A DNA stretch of 64,000 nucleotides from assembly GCF_027570195.1 (NCBI RefSeq), contig NZ_JAKMUZ010000004.1, forward strand, positions 1-64,000, given 5' to 3'. Below the pieces are notes generated by a model that did no database searches, was not told the origin of the DNA, and was given only the letters and a program-made list of their open reading frames with translations. Every line of letters starts with the position of its first letter. Positions within the stretch are counted from its first letter, which is position 1. Source of the stretch: Corynebacterium yonathiae (GTDB taxonomy: Bacteria > Actinomycetota > Actinomycetes > Mycobacteriales > Mycobacteriaceae). Below, in pieces: positions 62,125 through 64,000 of the stretch. The position numbers and the translations under genes were made by a program.

Positions 62125-64000
62125 TTACTTCTCTCCTTCTGGATACACCGCTTGAGCGATGCCGAGGTTTTCACCGCGGATACTCCACTGACCGCGGCCG
62201 GGTGGTTGGTGGCTGGGTTTGAGGCCGAAGATGGTGCCTTCGTCCCGGTCGGCGTCGAAAAGCAGCAGCGCTGGTTGTAGATCGCGCACCGCAGAGAAGA
62301 ACTGGCCAAATAGTGCGCGGCCAATGCCACCGGATTTGCGCGCGATGACCAGGTGCAGGCCAATATCGCGGGCATGCGGAAGCAGCTCCAGCAACGGAGA
62401 GAGGGCAATATCGCTCAATAGGTCGGCATCATCGATTACTAAGTAGATATCAGGGCCCTCCCACCAATCTCGTGCGGCGAGCTGCGCCGGGGTAATGTCT
62501 GTGCCCGGCAAGCGGGATTCCAGGGTGCGGACTGTATCGAGAATGGTTTCTTGTGCGCTCGACTGCGTCGCGGCGTAGGCAGCCACCATGGTTTGGTCCA
62601 AGGTTCCTAAGTGGGCTCGGCGCTGGTCGATAACCACTAAGCGGGCGTCTTCCCGCGCAAAGGCACTGATCCCGCACATTATCTGCGCCAGGAAGGTGGA
62701 CTTGCCACACCCCTGCGCACCAATTGCCATTAGGTGCGGCTCGCTGGACGGGTTCCACGTCAGCGTATCGAGGTCGCGCCCGCCAATACCCCAGGCGATC
62801 TCGCCAATGGGCACGTCACCTTGCGCCGCGAGCGCAGTCGGAGTGAGCACAGCAGGCAACATCTTGAGCTGCGGTACCGGTTTAGCAGCAGCGTGAACGC
62901 GGCAAATGTGGGCGATGTCCTGGTTCGCAGTTCGAGCTAAAAGCATATTCTCGCCCACCAAAGTGAGCCCACGGCCTGGCGCGCTAGGGAGCTTCTGCTG
63001 CAATTTGCGGTCAATGAGCGAATCCAGGGCCTCGCCCAGACGCAGCTCGAGGCGGTTAGCAATGAGATCGCGGATGGCAGGGCGCATCGTGGTCCATCGC
63101 GAGGTCGCAATGACAACATGCACATGAGCGGAGGCACCATCGGCGACGATTTCGGTGACTTTCTCCGCGATGTCTTCAAACTCCGCGTTGGAGGTGCCAA
63201 TGTGGTGCCAGCCGTCAATGACAAGGAAGGTTGCGCACCGCTCCGGGCGGCGGATAAACCCGGCTACTTCGTCCACTATGCGCCGCACCTTTTCGCTGTC
63301 CTCGCGCCCGGCAACTCCGGCAACGTGAGGCAAGCGCTCCAAGGCTGCTAGCTGACCGCCTCCAAGATCGATGACATAAAAGCGTGCCTCCTGGGGGCCA
63401 TGTCGCAGCGCCAGTGCAGAGACAATAGTGCGCAATGCGCTCGATTTACCAGACTGCGGACCGCCGCACAACGCCATGTGCCCGCCGTGCTGGGTAAAAT
63501 CAATAATCAGCTCATCCTGGCGTTGGTAATACGGCCTATCGATAATGCCGATGGGGGCAAGCAATTGCTCTTGGTCCGCTGCGGGCGTGGTCGCATCCGC
63601 TCCTTGTGCCTCCGAAAGTCCCGGTAACGCGGATAGCTCAATGTGCGGCGGTAGCGGCGGCAGCCAAATGCGGTGCGCCGATTGATCGCGCAGCTGGGCC
63701 TCGTCTGCCGCGGCACGCACGACCTCAGTAAGCACCGTGGTGGAATCATCAAGAACCATCGCGGAGTTGTTACTTTCCTCCTCTTGTGACCAGCCGTGAA
63801 AGAGCTGCACGCGACCACGGAGCGCGGCAGGACGATCCGGGTGAGCCTCAGCAAGTGCACGGCGCGGCACAGGTCCAGATACATAAGAGGCCTGAAAGCG
63901 AGTCAGCGCCTCGGCATCGGATTTGAGGTAGCCTGCGCCGGGCTGGCCGGGCAGATGGTAAGCATCGGTTACTCCCAAAACTTGACGGGACTCCGCCGAG
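62125..64000 (-). CDS. eccC: ESX-4 secretion ATPase EccC (5' part beyond the window)
   Basis: EccC is the FtsK/SpoIIIE-type motor that recognises WXG100 substrates. The window holds the end of its first ATPase domain (SAESRQVLGVTDAYHLPGQPGAGY) and all of the second and third: Walker A GGPQSGKSSALRTI and YVIDLGGGQLAAL in domain 2, and GAQGCGKSTFLAQIM with LVVIDQRRAHLG in domain 3. The N terminus and membrane helices lie to the right of 64000. A TTG at 63978 is not a start, since the frame and homology continue upstream to the edge. Position equals eccC4 (Rv3447c). Confidence 0.92.
   Translation of the reverse strand, partial: SAESRQVLGVTDAYHLPGQPGAGYLKSDAEALTRFQASYVSGPVPRRALAEAHPDRPAALRGRVQLFHGWSQEEESNNSAMVLDDSTTVLTEVVRAAADEAQLRDQSAHRIWLPPLPPHIELSALPGLSEAQGADATTPAADQEQLLAPIGIIDRPYYQRQDELIIDFTQHGGHMALCGGPQSGKSSALRTIVSALALRHGPQEARFYVIDLGGGQLAALERLPHVAGVAGREDSEKVRRIVDEVAGFIRRPERCATFLVIDGWHHIGTSNAEFEDIAEKVTEIVADGASAHVHVVIATSRWTTMRPAIRDLIANRLELRLGEALDSLIDRKLQQKLPSAPGRGLTLVGENMLLARTANQDIAHICRVHAAAKPVPQLKMLPAVLTPTALAAQGDVPIGEIAWGIGGRDLDTLTWNPSSEPHLMAIGAQGCGKSTFLAQIMCGISAFAREDARLVVIDQRRAHLGTLDQTMVAAYAATQSSAQETILDTVRTLESRLPGTDITPAQLAARDWWEGPDIYLVIDDADLLSDIALSPLLELLPHARDIGLHLVIARKSGGIGRALFGQFFSAVRDLQPALLLFDADRDEGTIFGLKPSHQPPGRGQWSIRGENLGIAQAVYPEGEK

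Overview
The window is chromosomal DNA from a high-GC actinobacterium, almost certainly a Corynebacterium. The gene order is that of corynebacteria and mycobacteria: guaA / guaB3-guaB / a DUF5319 gene / rsdA-sigD / a whiB gene / groES-groEL / tsaD-rimI-tsaB-tsaE-alr / glmS / glmM / rplM-rpsI / ESX-4. The metX-metY, folD-DUF3017, metQNI-dnaE2 and pdxR/pdxST neighbourhoods are also corynebacterial. I cannot name the species from sequence alone.

Layout. 1-6.8 kb: PLP synthase pdxST with its MocR-type regulator pdxR, then metY-metX (direct sulfhydrylation of O-acetylhomoserine) behind two McbR-like operators, then a DUF222-HNH gene. 6.8-15 kb: DUF3017-folD, trmL, two PH-domain membrane proteins, a DUF2975/XRE pair with unusual CGATA palindromes, a second XRE gene with a membrane partner, and the error-prone polymerase dnaE2. 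15-24 kb: the methionine ABC importer metQNI, a sucrase/ferredoxin-like protein, a lipoprotein, imuA'-imuB (partners of DnaE2) and a second DUF222-HNH gene. 23-33 kb: GMP synthesis (guaA, guaB3, guaB), sigma-D with its anti-sigma factor, WhcB, a collapsed UvrA-like pseudogene, and groES-groEL behind a CIRCE element. 33-46.8 kb: an ABC exporter facing a two-component system, a secreted metallophosphatase, the t6A genes, an AspT-like transporter, alr, and an ABC-F protein with a possible leader-peptide attenuator. 46.9-64 kb: glmS, a large FAD/Fe-S dehydrogenase, a hydrolase-fold protein, a three-gene Pro/Glu/Cys-rich operon at the Rv3439c-Rv3440c position, glmM, a BCCT transporter, rplM-rpsI, and the ESX-4 genes esxT, esxU, an Rv3446c-like gene and eccC, which runs off the right edge.

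Many genes start directly after a TANNNT -10 box with 5-8 nt between, so leaderless mRNAs look common. Core metabolism dominates: methionine uptake and synthesis, PLP (cofactor of MetY, Alr and PdxR), purines and amino sugars for the wall. The most unusual signals are: a strongly over-represented word, GCTTGCCGACG, with 12 exact copies; paired perfect DnaA-box sequences upstream of both DUF222-HNH genes, spaced 42 and 63 bp; an 8-codon leader peptide and hairpin before the ABC-F gene; a 92-nt nested inverted repeat after esxT; and a UvrA-like gene reduced to three fragments.

I saw no CRISPR array, complete insertion sequence, prophage, rRNA or tRNA gene, but tRNAs are easy to miss by eye.
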